In this document: piece by piece, positions 30,715-40,019 of the stretch
How positions within the stretch are numbered: the first letter of the stretch is position 1
Layout: each line of letters opens with the position of its first letter
Translations under genes and position numbers: made by a program
Assembly: GCA_001969505.1 (NCBI GenBank)
Contig: LSSK01000735.1
Coordinates: 1 to 46,402, forward strand
DNA from: Zancudomyces culisetae
Lineage: Eukaryota > Kickxellomycota > Harpellomycetes > Harpellales > Legeriomycetaceae
DNA length: 46,402 nucleotides
Direction of reading: 5' to 3'
Notes under the pieces: model-generated
What the model was told of the DNA's origin: nothing
Database searches by the model: none
Seen by the model: the letters and a program-made list of their open reading frames with translations, nothing else

Positions 30715-32364
30715 CTTATTTTTTGTCTGCTTGTGTTTTTTCTTTTGATATTTTGCTTTTCTGCCTTTCTGCTTTTCCGCTTTTTGGATTTCCGTTTTTT
30801 TCTGGTTGTTAAAGTACTTATTCGTATGTTCCGTGTTTTAAAATACTTGGGTATGTGTATCTCAGACGACTACAAACAGTATTTATTTAATATGCAATGG
30901 TTTTGTTTTCTTGTGGATTTTGGCTTATTACTGATGTATTGAGTTTAAAATGTATTTATCCAAAAGGTATTTCTATATATTCTCCCTTTTTTTATTCAAT
31001 CGTATGAAATGTTCCGATATTAATTACTATTCTACAAGCCAAATCGGAAACATGTCTTGATTGTGGAGTGCTTATATTTCGAGCAATTACTCTTGGCTAG
31101 TAAATTCCATCCCTTTAGTATTTTTCTGAAACATCCAATAAACTATTGGGCCAAGGCATTTAAAGTCAAAGTATATCCTCGTTCACCCAGACACAACCAG
31201 AGCCTCACCAGTTGCACATATAATCAGTGCCAGCCTAAGCAATTCACACTTGAACTACCAAGCGGTTTTCATTATGAAAACGAATTGCGAAAAAAACAAG
31301 GAAATTGTCTTTGATAATAGATTTTGATTTGCATGCTTAAATTTCTACTACCAAGTGCTCCATTTAGCAGGTTCAGAGCAAGACAACTTTGTTATTAAGT
31401 TCCCAACATGGTGATTGTTATGTTCAAATTTCCATTAAAAATGCAATTGCTTTTTTGAATTTTCGTGGGTTTGAATTTCATTGTGCGTTATTTTCATCAA
31501 TGGGTAATATATTGTCTATATTTCATTACTAAGTAGTTCATGTAAATATTAAATTCTAAACAATCAGACAAATAGCTATAACCCATTGTTAAATGAATTT
31601 ACTCAAAAAATGCGATAAATTTTAATTTTTTATCATTGCAGTTACAACGAGTACATATATCAGGCGGTTAGTTGTTCATTGTTCATTGTTCATAAACATT
31701 TTATGAAAACGAAGCTCGTTGAATGTGTGATTTTGACTTTACTATGGCGTACTCAGGAAAACGAGTGTGTAATATACAAAGTACCATCTAAAGTAGTTGA
31801 GCTGTGTTTTCTTCGTTTTTGTGCTGGCATTTTTTTTTTGCTGGTATGTTTTACAATCGACAAGCTTTTTTATAGTGAATTGAAACAGGTATAGTGGCAT
31901 GGTTACACTTCGGGTTAGTCCCACCTTAATACTTTTATTTTTTGCTCAGAACCAGCACAATTATCTTGTTAGAGACAGCTATTGGCAGGTTAGTAACATA
32001 GATTATCCCTGGAATTTCGATCAAGATATACATCATACTTTAAAGCAATTGGTACAGCTTTGAATTATTCATATTCAAGTCATTAGTGTCTGCACACTGT
32101 GGTCATTAAAAACACACTTTCATATCTCTGTATTATGGCATACCAACTTTCTAAAAAAATTTGAGTATCTTGTGGTGTTTCTTTGCAAGATTTTTTTTTA
32201 TTGATGCTAAAAATAAAGTTTTAACTAAGTAAATAATGTAGCACAATGAAAAAAAAGCAAAAGGGAATGTGTTGCGTTGGAAAGGCGTAAAAGGACTATT
32301 AAAATAACTTATATTATCAAATACCATACTTTTGTGATAGGTTTAGTGTCATCACGTATCAAGC
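30715..32364. other. intergenic between the two GPI-protein paralogs
   Basis: About 1.65 kb, AT-rich. Small frames occur (for example 31057-31314 and 31899-32063 on plus; the latter, 54 residues, has a good start context and a hydrophobic N-terminus) but none has a motif or support beyond being open. It holds the promoter of paralog 1 and the 3' end of paralog 2. Confidence 0.55.
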
Positions 32365-32871
32365 TTAAAAGAGGGTCTGAATCAACAAATATGCTACAAC
32401 GGATCCAGCAAACAAACTGCCCTTGTTGATACCTGCGCTATTTTCAACTGGGTATCCAGCCTTGTTGGCTGCTTTACCATCGCGGGAGCTGGCGTTTTCA
32501 GTTTCTCTGGCGAGTTTTGAGTATGTGTTGGTTTCTGATGCACTTGAGGTGCTGCTGCTAGAGGTAGTGCTAGAGGTCTTCTTGTATTTAAGTGCATTTG
32601 CACAGTCGTTCTTTGCGGCTTCAAAGGCAGCTTTTCTTTCGTCAGCCTTGTCTGGATCATCGACACACTGGTTGTAGCAGCTGGCCAGCTCGTTTGACCA
32701 GAGACAAATACAGTCATAATCTAGTGCTGAGGAGCATTCGGTTGATTTTTTCAAACTGTTGTGCTGCAAGCAATCCTGAAACTGCAGCTCGGCATCGCAG
32801 TCGGCTCTGACCTTAAATAGAACAGCGGTATATAATACCAAGGCGAAAAGGATACTCGTGACTTTTAACAT
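32365..32871 (-). CDS. small GPI-anchored Cys-rich surface protein (paralog 2)
   Basis: A 168-residue frame with a signal peptide (about 1-23), Cys at 25, 34, 46, 54, 56, 65, 69 and 90, then a Ser/Thr-rich spacer (TSSTTSSSS-type run at about 99-111) and a hydrophobic C-terminal tail expected to be exchanged for a GPI anchor. The spacing C-x8-C-x11-C-x7-C-x-C-x8-C-x3-C-x20-C differs from the upstream-lying paralog by one residue in a single gap, so the two genes arose by duplication. A TATAAAA on the minus strand (33027-33033) lies about 160 bp upstream of the start. Function unknown; a cell-surface role is inferred. Confidence 0.82.
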   Translation of the reverse strand: MLKVTSILFALVLYTAVLFKVRADCDAELQFQDCLQHNSLKKSTECSSALDYDCICLWSNELASCYNQCVDDPDKADERKAAFEAAKNDCANALKYKKTSSTTSSSSTSSASETNTYSKLARETENASSRDGKAANKAGYPVENSAGINKGSLFAGSVVAYLLIQTLF

Positions 32872-33026
32872 TTTATTTTTATTTTTAATTCTACCTACTT
32901 TTTAGCAATTAAGGAATAACTACAATTGTTGACGCTTTTGGTATTTCGATAGTAAAAATCCTTTAGTATTTATGTCCAAAGATTTGCTTTCTTTACAGTT
33001 TTTGTGTTGAAATAAGTTATTGTTGG

Positions 33027-33033
33027 TTTTATA
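33027..33033 (-). promoter_or_regulatory. TATA box of GPI-protein paralog 2
   Basis: TATAAAA read on the minus strand, about 160 bp upstream of the ATG at 32871, a spacing like that of the other two TATA boxes in this window. Confidence 0.4.
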
Positions 33034-34733
33034 CCTAAAACGAAGAAATGTTTTAACCCGAGGCTGAACCTTGTCTAATGGTACAATGACTATAAAATAC
33101 TACTTGTAGGTTACAGGGTATCGTTTCTACTTTTGTTTGATGATTGTGCTGCCAATGTATTGAAAAAATGCATATATGACTTTTGTTTTTTGTTGAATGT
33201 AGATATTAGTTGGCAGTTAACGGAAAATAGAGGATAAATAATAGAAAAACGTTTTTGGGGGGGGGATACAAAGAATTTTATTTTACACAATATAATGGAA
33301 ATAACAACACAAACGGTACTACTTGCATATTTACTTGAGGAGAAGGCGGAGTTTAAAGTGATATTGCAACAAAATATAAACGCAATACCAAATAATAAGG
33401 GAGAGGGTGAGAAGGTGCATGCATTCCGTGTCTGATGCAAGTCAAAATTCTATTTACTAAATTCAATATATCAGCACTAGCAAATACCATCAAAAATCGG
33501 CATTTTTTTGTTACTTATAATTTGTGTTTCCATTATATGGTTTATCTGCTATTGTGGATTACTCCACGCTAGTTAACTTGTTTCGACAAAGTAAGTTCAT
33601 TGTTTAAACCAAAATGTGCTCATTACCATAACATCCCCCCTCGCCCTCCTTTCCTCTCCACTCGAATAAGATAATCAGGTGTTAGGTATTAAATGATTGG
33701 TATGATTCAGAAATGATACTAAATTCCAAATATGAATGGACCATTCATGGAGCATTTTTATCTAGTGATATAATGTATTGATTCCAATTTGTATGAAATG
33801 GGAGATGTTGTGTATATACTCATGGTACTGGAATAAAAACGGTAATGACACGAGTATTCGAATTTAGCTACTTAGTGATACTAATATTACTAGCCACAAG
33901 TTTTTGCGGGACAACGGGCGTGGAAAGCCAACAGAAAATTTTTACTAAAATCGTGATTCAAACACAGATGTGCTTTATTTTTTCATGAATTCTGGGGGAG
34001 AGGTTGGGCTGTTTAGTTTAGCAAGGACACCCGAAAAACATTGTTTTAATTCAAATAATCAAGATGGCCAAAGTAAGGGGCACAGAAGGGTGTAAATGAT
34101 ATAGTCAGGGTCAAACGAGCTTGAGTCTAAAAACGGTGACTAAATTTATATAAGTGAGATGCATTCCATTTTGATAAAAGTATAAATACTTATACCCAAG
34201 CAAAGCAAATGTATCAATGATAATGAAATGTCAAAGCTTAAAAGGACTATATTATCATAATATTTATTGAGTCAACATCTCCACATTCATCAGACTAGCT
34301 AATGGACAGTGTGATTTTGCTTCAATGCTGGTGGTTTTAATTTATTCAAGATATATTATATTGACAAGATCTAAACAAATTGATGGTCCATCCTGAATAT
34401 AAATGAAAGCAGGAGAAAACGTATATTTGTTGATTTAGCGCTGGTATTATAAGCTAGAAAAAAATGAGGACATTTAATGCCAAGCTTTCCTATTGATAGA
34501 TTTGATTTAGTCACAAAAACCATCACAAATGAATAATAATAGGTTGAAGCCTAGGTAATTTGATTACCGGTTTTTTTCTTACCACTATTTTTTAATTCAC
34601 TTACAAATAACTGGAAAATGGCAATTGATTAAGAGAATCAGGTTGGTTTCCCATAGTTGGAAATAAAAAATAAAACCTCGGGAATAATCCTTATACACAA
34701 GATAATAGTTGATTTGGCTATTGTGTTTAATTC

Positions 34734-34741
34734 TATAAATA
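34734..34741 (+). promoter_or_regulatory. TATA box of acidic membrane-protein gene
   Basis: TATAAATA followed by ACCC, 120 bp upstream of the ATG at 34854, and similar to the TATATAAATACCCC of the trypsin-like gene. Confidence 0.5.
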
Positions 34742-34853
34742 ACCCTAAGGTTTCCCTCAATCTCAGCACCAGAGTCAAGTACTGAAGGATGTGCGTGTAA
34801 ATGTGAAACTAAATGAATATAACTGTAAAAGGAAAAGGAAAAAAGACAACTAG

Positions 34854-36245
34854 ATGGATATAATTGTAAAGAGGCTACTACTACTAACGGTACTAGCAGC
34901 GATATTGAGTATTGTGCAAGTATACTGTGATACCAAGAATGAATGTGATATAGATAAAAAAGCTAGATTTGGCAACGCTATGCAAGGGGTGCTAGACGGG
35001 GTCGAAAATAGATGCCAAATGTTTAGCGGCGGGGCTGATGAAAATGGTTGCTTGGTAGAGACAATTAGAAAGGAAAAAAGCAAAGATGTGATGCAAGTAA
35101 AAACACAAGAACGCGATCAAAACCAACAGTTAGTTGCGGCTGGATATACAAAGACGATTTTTATCACGCTTCCTGGAACCAAAGTAGAAACGACAACAAA
35201 AGTAGAGATAAGAACAAAGACAAAAATAAGAAGGAGGATAAGAACGATTGTTATTGAAAAAGAAGACGATGACTGGGGTAATATATATGAGCAGCAGAAG
35301 CAACAACAACAAAAACAAAAACAACGACGGCTGCAACCCAACCGGCAGCAAAGACGGATTTATAGAGAGATAGTAAAAGGAGAGGAGGAGGAGGAGGAGG
35401 AGGGGGAAGAAGAGGAGGAATATGAAGAAGTAGAAGACGAGAGAGAGCGAGACGAGAATCAAAAATATGAAAACAATGCTGAAAACGCCAGATTTAAAAA
35501 CAGATTCAATTCTGAGTATCATAAAGTACAACAGCTAATCGAAAATGTATCAATAAGCAAAAAAAAAGCAAAAGACAACAATTACAAAGCAGGTATTGAA
35601 AGTACAAATAGACACAAAGTTGCAAAAATAAGAGATGTTCCAGATATCACCTACCCCGATAAAACGGAAACAACGGCGGTGAAGAGAGTGTACACCAGAA
35701 TCTATAAGATATTAGTGCGCAACAATCCTGTGACGCAAATAACACTTAGGCTTGTTACATTGGTGATGTCGATTTTTTGGAGTTGTTTTGCTATATGTAG
35801 AGTGATTTTGTGGAAGCCTATCGAGCTGGTATACAAATACATGCTGAAGGCAGTCATAACATGGATATATAGATCTATTGGGCAGTATTTGCCGGTGTTG
35901 ATTTTTATCTGCTGTGGCGTACTGGCAGGGCTGTGGACAGGGAGTGTAACAGCGTGGATGTTTACAGGGTTGGTTACGTATTTTACAAAGGGAGCGAGCA
36001 ACGATCGGAGTAGAAGTATTAGTAGCGAAACGGAGATAGAAATAGAAATAGAAAATGAAAATGAAAATGAAAATGATGGCGAGATAGAGAGAGAAAGTGG
36101 GAGTGAAACAGGGAGTGAGAGCGGGAGTGAGAGTGGTAGTGAGAGCGAGTGTGAAACGATGTGGAACTATAAGATTCATGAAGGTGTAAACGAACATCAC
36201 AAAAGGGGCCACAAAAGAGAAAGCATAAAGTTGATCAGACTCTAA
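34854..36245 (+). CDS. unrecognised acidic membrane protein with signal peptide
   Basis: A 463-residue single-exon frame that I do not recognise. It has a signal peptide (about 1-24), a short N-terminal segment with four Cys (25, 31, 54, 66), a Thr/Lys/Arg-rich stretch (100-133), a Gln-rich run (about 146-166), a Glu-dense block (176-197), a long hydrophilic linker, then a conserved-looking membrane region with hydrophobic segments at about 298-320 and 345-377 joined by a KPIELVYKYM loop. The C-terminus has EIEIEIENENENEN and GSESGSESGSE repeats encoded by simple-sequence DNA. The order lumenal Cys segment, membrane hairpin, acidic tail suggests an ER or envelope membrane protein, but that is a guess. 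It converges on the Ser-rich gene, with 235 bp between stops. Confidence 0.75.
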   Translation: MDIIVKRLLLLTVLAAILSIVQVYCDTKNECDIDKKARFGNAMQGVLDGVENRCQMFSGGADENGCLVETIRKEKSKDVMQVKTQERDQNQQLVAAGYTKTIFITLPGTKVETTTKVEIRTKTKIRRRIRTIVIEKEDDDWGNIYEQQKQQQQKQKQRRLQPNRQQRRIYREIVKGEEEEEEEGEEEEEYEEVEDERERDENQKYENNAENARFKNRFNSEYHKVQQLIENVSISKKKAKDNNYKAGIESTNRHKVAKIRDVPDITYPDKTETTAVKRVYTRIYKILVRNNPVTQITLRLVTLVMSIFWSCFAICRVILWKPIELVYKYMLKAVITWIYRSIGQYLPVLIFICCGVLAGLWTGSVTAWMFTGLVTYFTKGASNDRSRSISSETEIEIEIENENENENDGEIERESGSETGSESGSESGSESECETMWNYKIHEGVNEHHKRGHKRESIKLIRL

Positions 36246-36266
36246 ACCAAATATTTTTATAGATTA

Positions 36267-36272
36267 ATAAAA
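36267..36272 (+). promoter_or_regulatory. polyadenylation signal AATAAA
   Basis: AATAAA 22 bp after the stop codon of the acidic membrane-protein gene, inside the 235-bp convergent gap. Confidence 0.4.
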
Positions 36273-36480
36273 CTCTTTTTTTTTTATACAAGTAGCATTA
36301 TTGTGTAGAACTTTTCTTGATTCTAGATAAATTATGTAGAAATTATATATTTCATCAAAGAAAATGCGATATATAAAATAATATTAAAATACAACCTAGC
36401 CAAAGAATTAAAGGAGATACATAGTTAATTATGGCAATATCCACCCACCGATTTGATCACTTTTCCAACGGTAGATGCAA

Positions 36481-39400
36481 TCAATTCTGCCGATTTAAAA
36501 GTGTGGAACCAGCATCGCCGATATAACAGTTCAAATTAACCAACCCAGGAACGCGTCTTCCTTTCCATGTTTCCAGAGCTGAAATAGACGAAGTTATTAG
36601 CCTGGGCGGTGCAACGATTTTTTCCTTGGACGCAGCAGCGTTTTGTCGCATAGCCATCTTGAGTTCTGCAGCTCTGGAATTCAAGAACTTTAGGTGAGGA
36701 GGTTCGTGTGGTATTCTATCATCTCTGACAGGTGAATCTACAAATTTAAAAGCAACGGGTGAATATAAACAACAATAACAACAGCAAAGGGAAATGGACG
36801 TTAATAAAAAACTGTTAAAGTAACAACAAAAGTTAACATACCTGGGTCTGTTGAATAATAAATGTCGTGTATTTCCCGAGGAAGAGGCTGAAGCCAGACT
36901 GGAATCTTTTTGGTCTTGTCAAGCGAGTAAGAGCTTCCTCCATAGCCATATGGATTGCCATGAGAATAAGAATGACTTTGGCTACCATACGTAGGGTAAT
37001 AGCCACTGTAGCTGTTTGTACCAAGAAAGTAGTCGAGACTGGGAGGCAGAATACAAGAATTCTGCTTCTCAGTAAAGTTATTTGCATTAGTGATATCACC
37101 ATTAGCATTTGTGCTGTTCCCAAGATTGCTATTGTTGTTGCTATTCTCACTGCTATGGTTGATGGTGGTATCTGTCGAGAAATTTGACAAGTCTTTAAAA
37201 ACTTGCAACAGTTTTTTCGATCTTTGCTTCGATGATGCAAGGGGGTCGCTGCGTTGAGCCACAAAGGTATAGGCATCATCTATATCTCTGTATATTTTAT
37301 TCGTCGAAAGTTGTATAGCATTAGAATCACCACCAACACCACTACCACTACCACTATCAAAGGAATCACTGTCATGAGTAACTCTGAGGTCGCTATGAGG
37401 ACTGCTAGCAGTCATGGTCGTGCTGGAAATATTGTTTTTTACTGGAGCGTTGAGCATAAGGGCAGAACTTATAGTTTCGACCTGATGAAGCGAACGAATG
37501 CAGGTGTATTTCATGGCCATTTCCAGGTTGTGCTCCTGCTCGGCTTCCAACATCCCTAGTTCTCTCTCACGCTGGTATTGTCTCTGAACGCTGCTTGTGA
37601 GGTAGTCTAGATCTTGCTGCCATCTCGATGAGGTGCTTAGACTAGCAGATCGTAGAACGGGTGATAGTTGTTCCTGTTGGATATGATGATGATGTTGTTG
37701 TTGTTGTAGTTGCTGTTGTATTTTTGCATCTGTTGTTGTTGAAGCTCTTGGTAAAAATCTTTTTGGTTTTTTATAACTAGCATTGCTAGAATTGCCGGAT
37801 TTACCCACCGAATCGTGTTGAGGATGCTGAGTAGGAATCAAATTTCCAAACTTCGATGTGGCTCGTTCAAGGTGTGGACGTTGTAATCTTCCAGAATCAC
37901 CAACTGCCCCTGCTTCCGCTACAATTGATGGCGAAGTGTGTGAATACGCCGAAGACCGACCAGAGAGGGGCGAACGAGTTGCAGTGGTATTTGTGGTACT
38001 GTTGGTAGATATTTTGCTGATCGAATGCAGTAGTCGTTTAGTGTTATAGTAAGATGTAGTTTTTGAGTTTGACAGCTTTCTAGTACCAGCGAGGTTATTA
38101 CTGTTATCAGAGTTTGTGGTGGAATTTTTAATAGTGTTAGGATCATTAATAGAATTTGATGGGGCAGATACCGAAACAGCTGTAGTCGTGGTAGTAGTAG
38201 TAGGAATAGCGGTGGCAATTGTAGCGGTAGTAATAGAGGCAATGGAAGCTCTGCTACTACTGTTTTTGTTGGTTTTATGGAGTGTCTTTAGGAGATTCGT
38301 GCCGGAGCTGGTATTTTTAAGATTGAGAGCAGAATTAGTAATTTCGGCGGTTTTGGCCCTCTCAAGAGAAGTCTTTTTCTCCAAGGTGTTGTTGGTGGTA
38401 TCGAATTGATTGGACTTTTGTTGAGCTTTGTTATCTAGTTCAGATATACCATGAATGCTTCTATTTTTGGAGGTGGTTGAGCCTGAGTCGTGTAAATCCT
38501 CTCCTTCTCTACTCAAAGCATTGGGATGGACATCTGATTTAAGCTCGGAATCTAGATTTGGGCTTGAGTTTGGGTTTGGGTTTGAATTTGGTTTTGAACC
38601 AGGGCCAGAAGCAGAAACGGGGGTTGAGTTTTGATTGGAATTAGGCATGAGATTTGGGGAGGGTGTGGAGGAGCCTGAAGAAAATGAAGAAGAGGATACT
38701 GTAAAGAGTTTTTTGCCTCTATCATTTTCATTTTCATTTTCATTATCATTTCTGTTCTCAAGTTGAGTTTGATTCAAATGAACGATTGTTTCCTCAACTG
38801 GATCTATATTCACACCTACATTTGGATCAGTATCAGCATCAACATCAGCATTGGTATCCAAATGTCCATTAAGGCTTTCGTTCAATTTCTTGGCAGTTTC
38901 ATTATATGAAGAAATGTCAGAAGCTACTGCAGTGTCGAGATTCTGGGAGTTATTAGCGGCCATTGTGTTGAGATTGCCAAACGAAGTGGTTTTTGAAAAT
39001 TTGGCATTTGTAAGATGTGGATTCGAAGAGGTGTTTTGGTTTGTCAGATTTGTGTTCTGGTGTCCGTGTCCATGTCCATACTTTTTATTGTATTCGTTTT
39101 TGTTTTCATTTTCACTTGTGCTTTTACTATCAATATCATTATCAATATTATTATTATTATTATCACTGTCACTATCACTTTCGCTTTCACTATCACTATC
39201 ACTTTCACTAGACGAAAGACCGACACTAAATTTCGTTTTTTCGTGGCCGACCCCGTTAATTTCTTTCTCTTCTTTCTCTTCTTTCTCTTCTAGTTGCAGT
39301 TGTTGTTGTTTTTGCTGTTGTAGGGCGTGTTTGGAGTTTTCTTGTGGGGGTGGTTGTGGGTATTGTTGATAAGAGGATGAGGAAGCAACAAAATTTGAAT

Positions 39401-39539
39401 CGGACCTCGAGTTTGAACCTGAATCCGAGTTCAAGTCGGAGTCCGAATCCGAATCCGAATTCGAATTCGAGGCTGGGATCGTGTCAAGTGGGTTCGGGTT
39501 AATTCCTAGCAGGCTATTGAAATTTTTGCTTTTTTTCAT
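36481..39539 (-). CDS. unrecognised Ser/Asp/Asn-rich protein, two exons
   Basis: Exon 1 is 39539-36842 and exon 2 is 36737-36481 (intron 104 bp, donor GTATGT, acceptor TTGTAG), giving 984 residues. Most of the first 580 residues are low complexity: SDSDSDSD and SESDSDSDS runs, Asn- and Thr-rich tracts, then a Q/H run (QQQLQQQQHHHH) after about 600. Folded-looking, non-repetitive parts are a helical segment around RQYQRERELGMLEAEQEHN, a stretch IYRDIDDAYTFVAQRSDPLA, and the end, where KIPVWLQPLPREIHDIYYSTDP runs across the intron into exon 2 (RIPHEPPHLKF, KMAMRQNAAA, ETWKGRRVPGLVNL). These C-terminal pieces are the likely conserved part. Without the second exon the protein would end in a short nonsense tail. 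No signal peptide or membrane segment. Function unknown. Confidence 0.75.
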
Positions 39540-40019
39540 TTTTGAATTATGTATATTTTTATACGTATTTTTCTATTCCAAGTATATATAGTTACGGGTT
39601 AACCAAGAAGAAAGCTATAAATAAACTTCATTTCTACTACTTTGTACAAGAAACAGTAGAAATATATAGCGAGAATATATTTTCATAGAATTTGCCAAAT
39701 TTGGATTATATCTTTATACGTGATATACGCATAATAGTTTTGGGCTATTCATTGGGAAAATAAAAATAAATGTAAGTAACGTTTTGATGGTGAATTAGGT
39801 AATAATCGTGGATTGGGAAGTTTAGGGGGAGGAGGATGGGGAGCAGGAGGAGGAGGGGTGGATAATATTCAAAGAATTATTATTGGCATAAAATTAAGTT
39901 TTTAACTCAAATTCAAAATCACGAGAGAAGCTCAGAATAGGTAAAATGAATAAATGCACGAAAACGAGCAGCTAAAGAAAAAAAGAAAACACTCATCCTC
40001 CAAAAACCATGTTCCCTGC
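39540..40019. other. intergenic between AROM end and Ser-rich gene start
   Basis: 480 bp between two minus-strand genes. It contains a G-rich tract on the plus strand (39815-39861) with several runs of three to five G. It must hold the 3' end of AROM and the promoter of the Ser-rich gene. Confidence 0.6.

Larger units (their letters stand above)
32872..34853. other. divergent intergenic region
   Basis: About 2 kb between paralog 2 (-) and the 463-residue membrane protein (+). It holds the minus-strand TATA (33027-33033), a run of nine G (33257-33265) and the plus-strand TATA (34734-34741). A 46-codon plus-strand frame at 33295-33435 is open and not strongly biased, but I cannot support it as a gene. 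Confidence 0.55.

Noticed and set aside
33295-33435. 46-codon plus-strand frame as a small gene
   Set aside because: No signal, motif or promoter; cannot be told from chance.
36421-36540. Alternative last exon of the Ser-rich gene using another frame (ending at about 36427)
   Set aside because: It would need an intron of about 50 bp without a consensus donor, shorter than any intron seen here (69 bp minimum). The resemblance of PGLVNLNCY to the ubiquitin-hydrolase Cys box was also dropped, as the following residues do not fit.
38851-39369. Large plus-strand frames rich in Ser/Leu and Cys/Phe
   Set aside because: Antisense translation of Ser/Asp and Gln microsatellites in the minus-strand gene.
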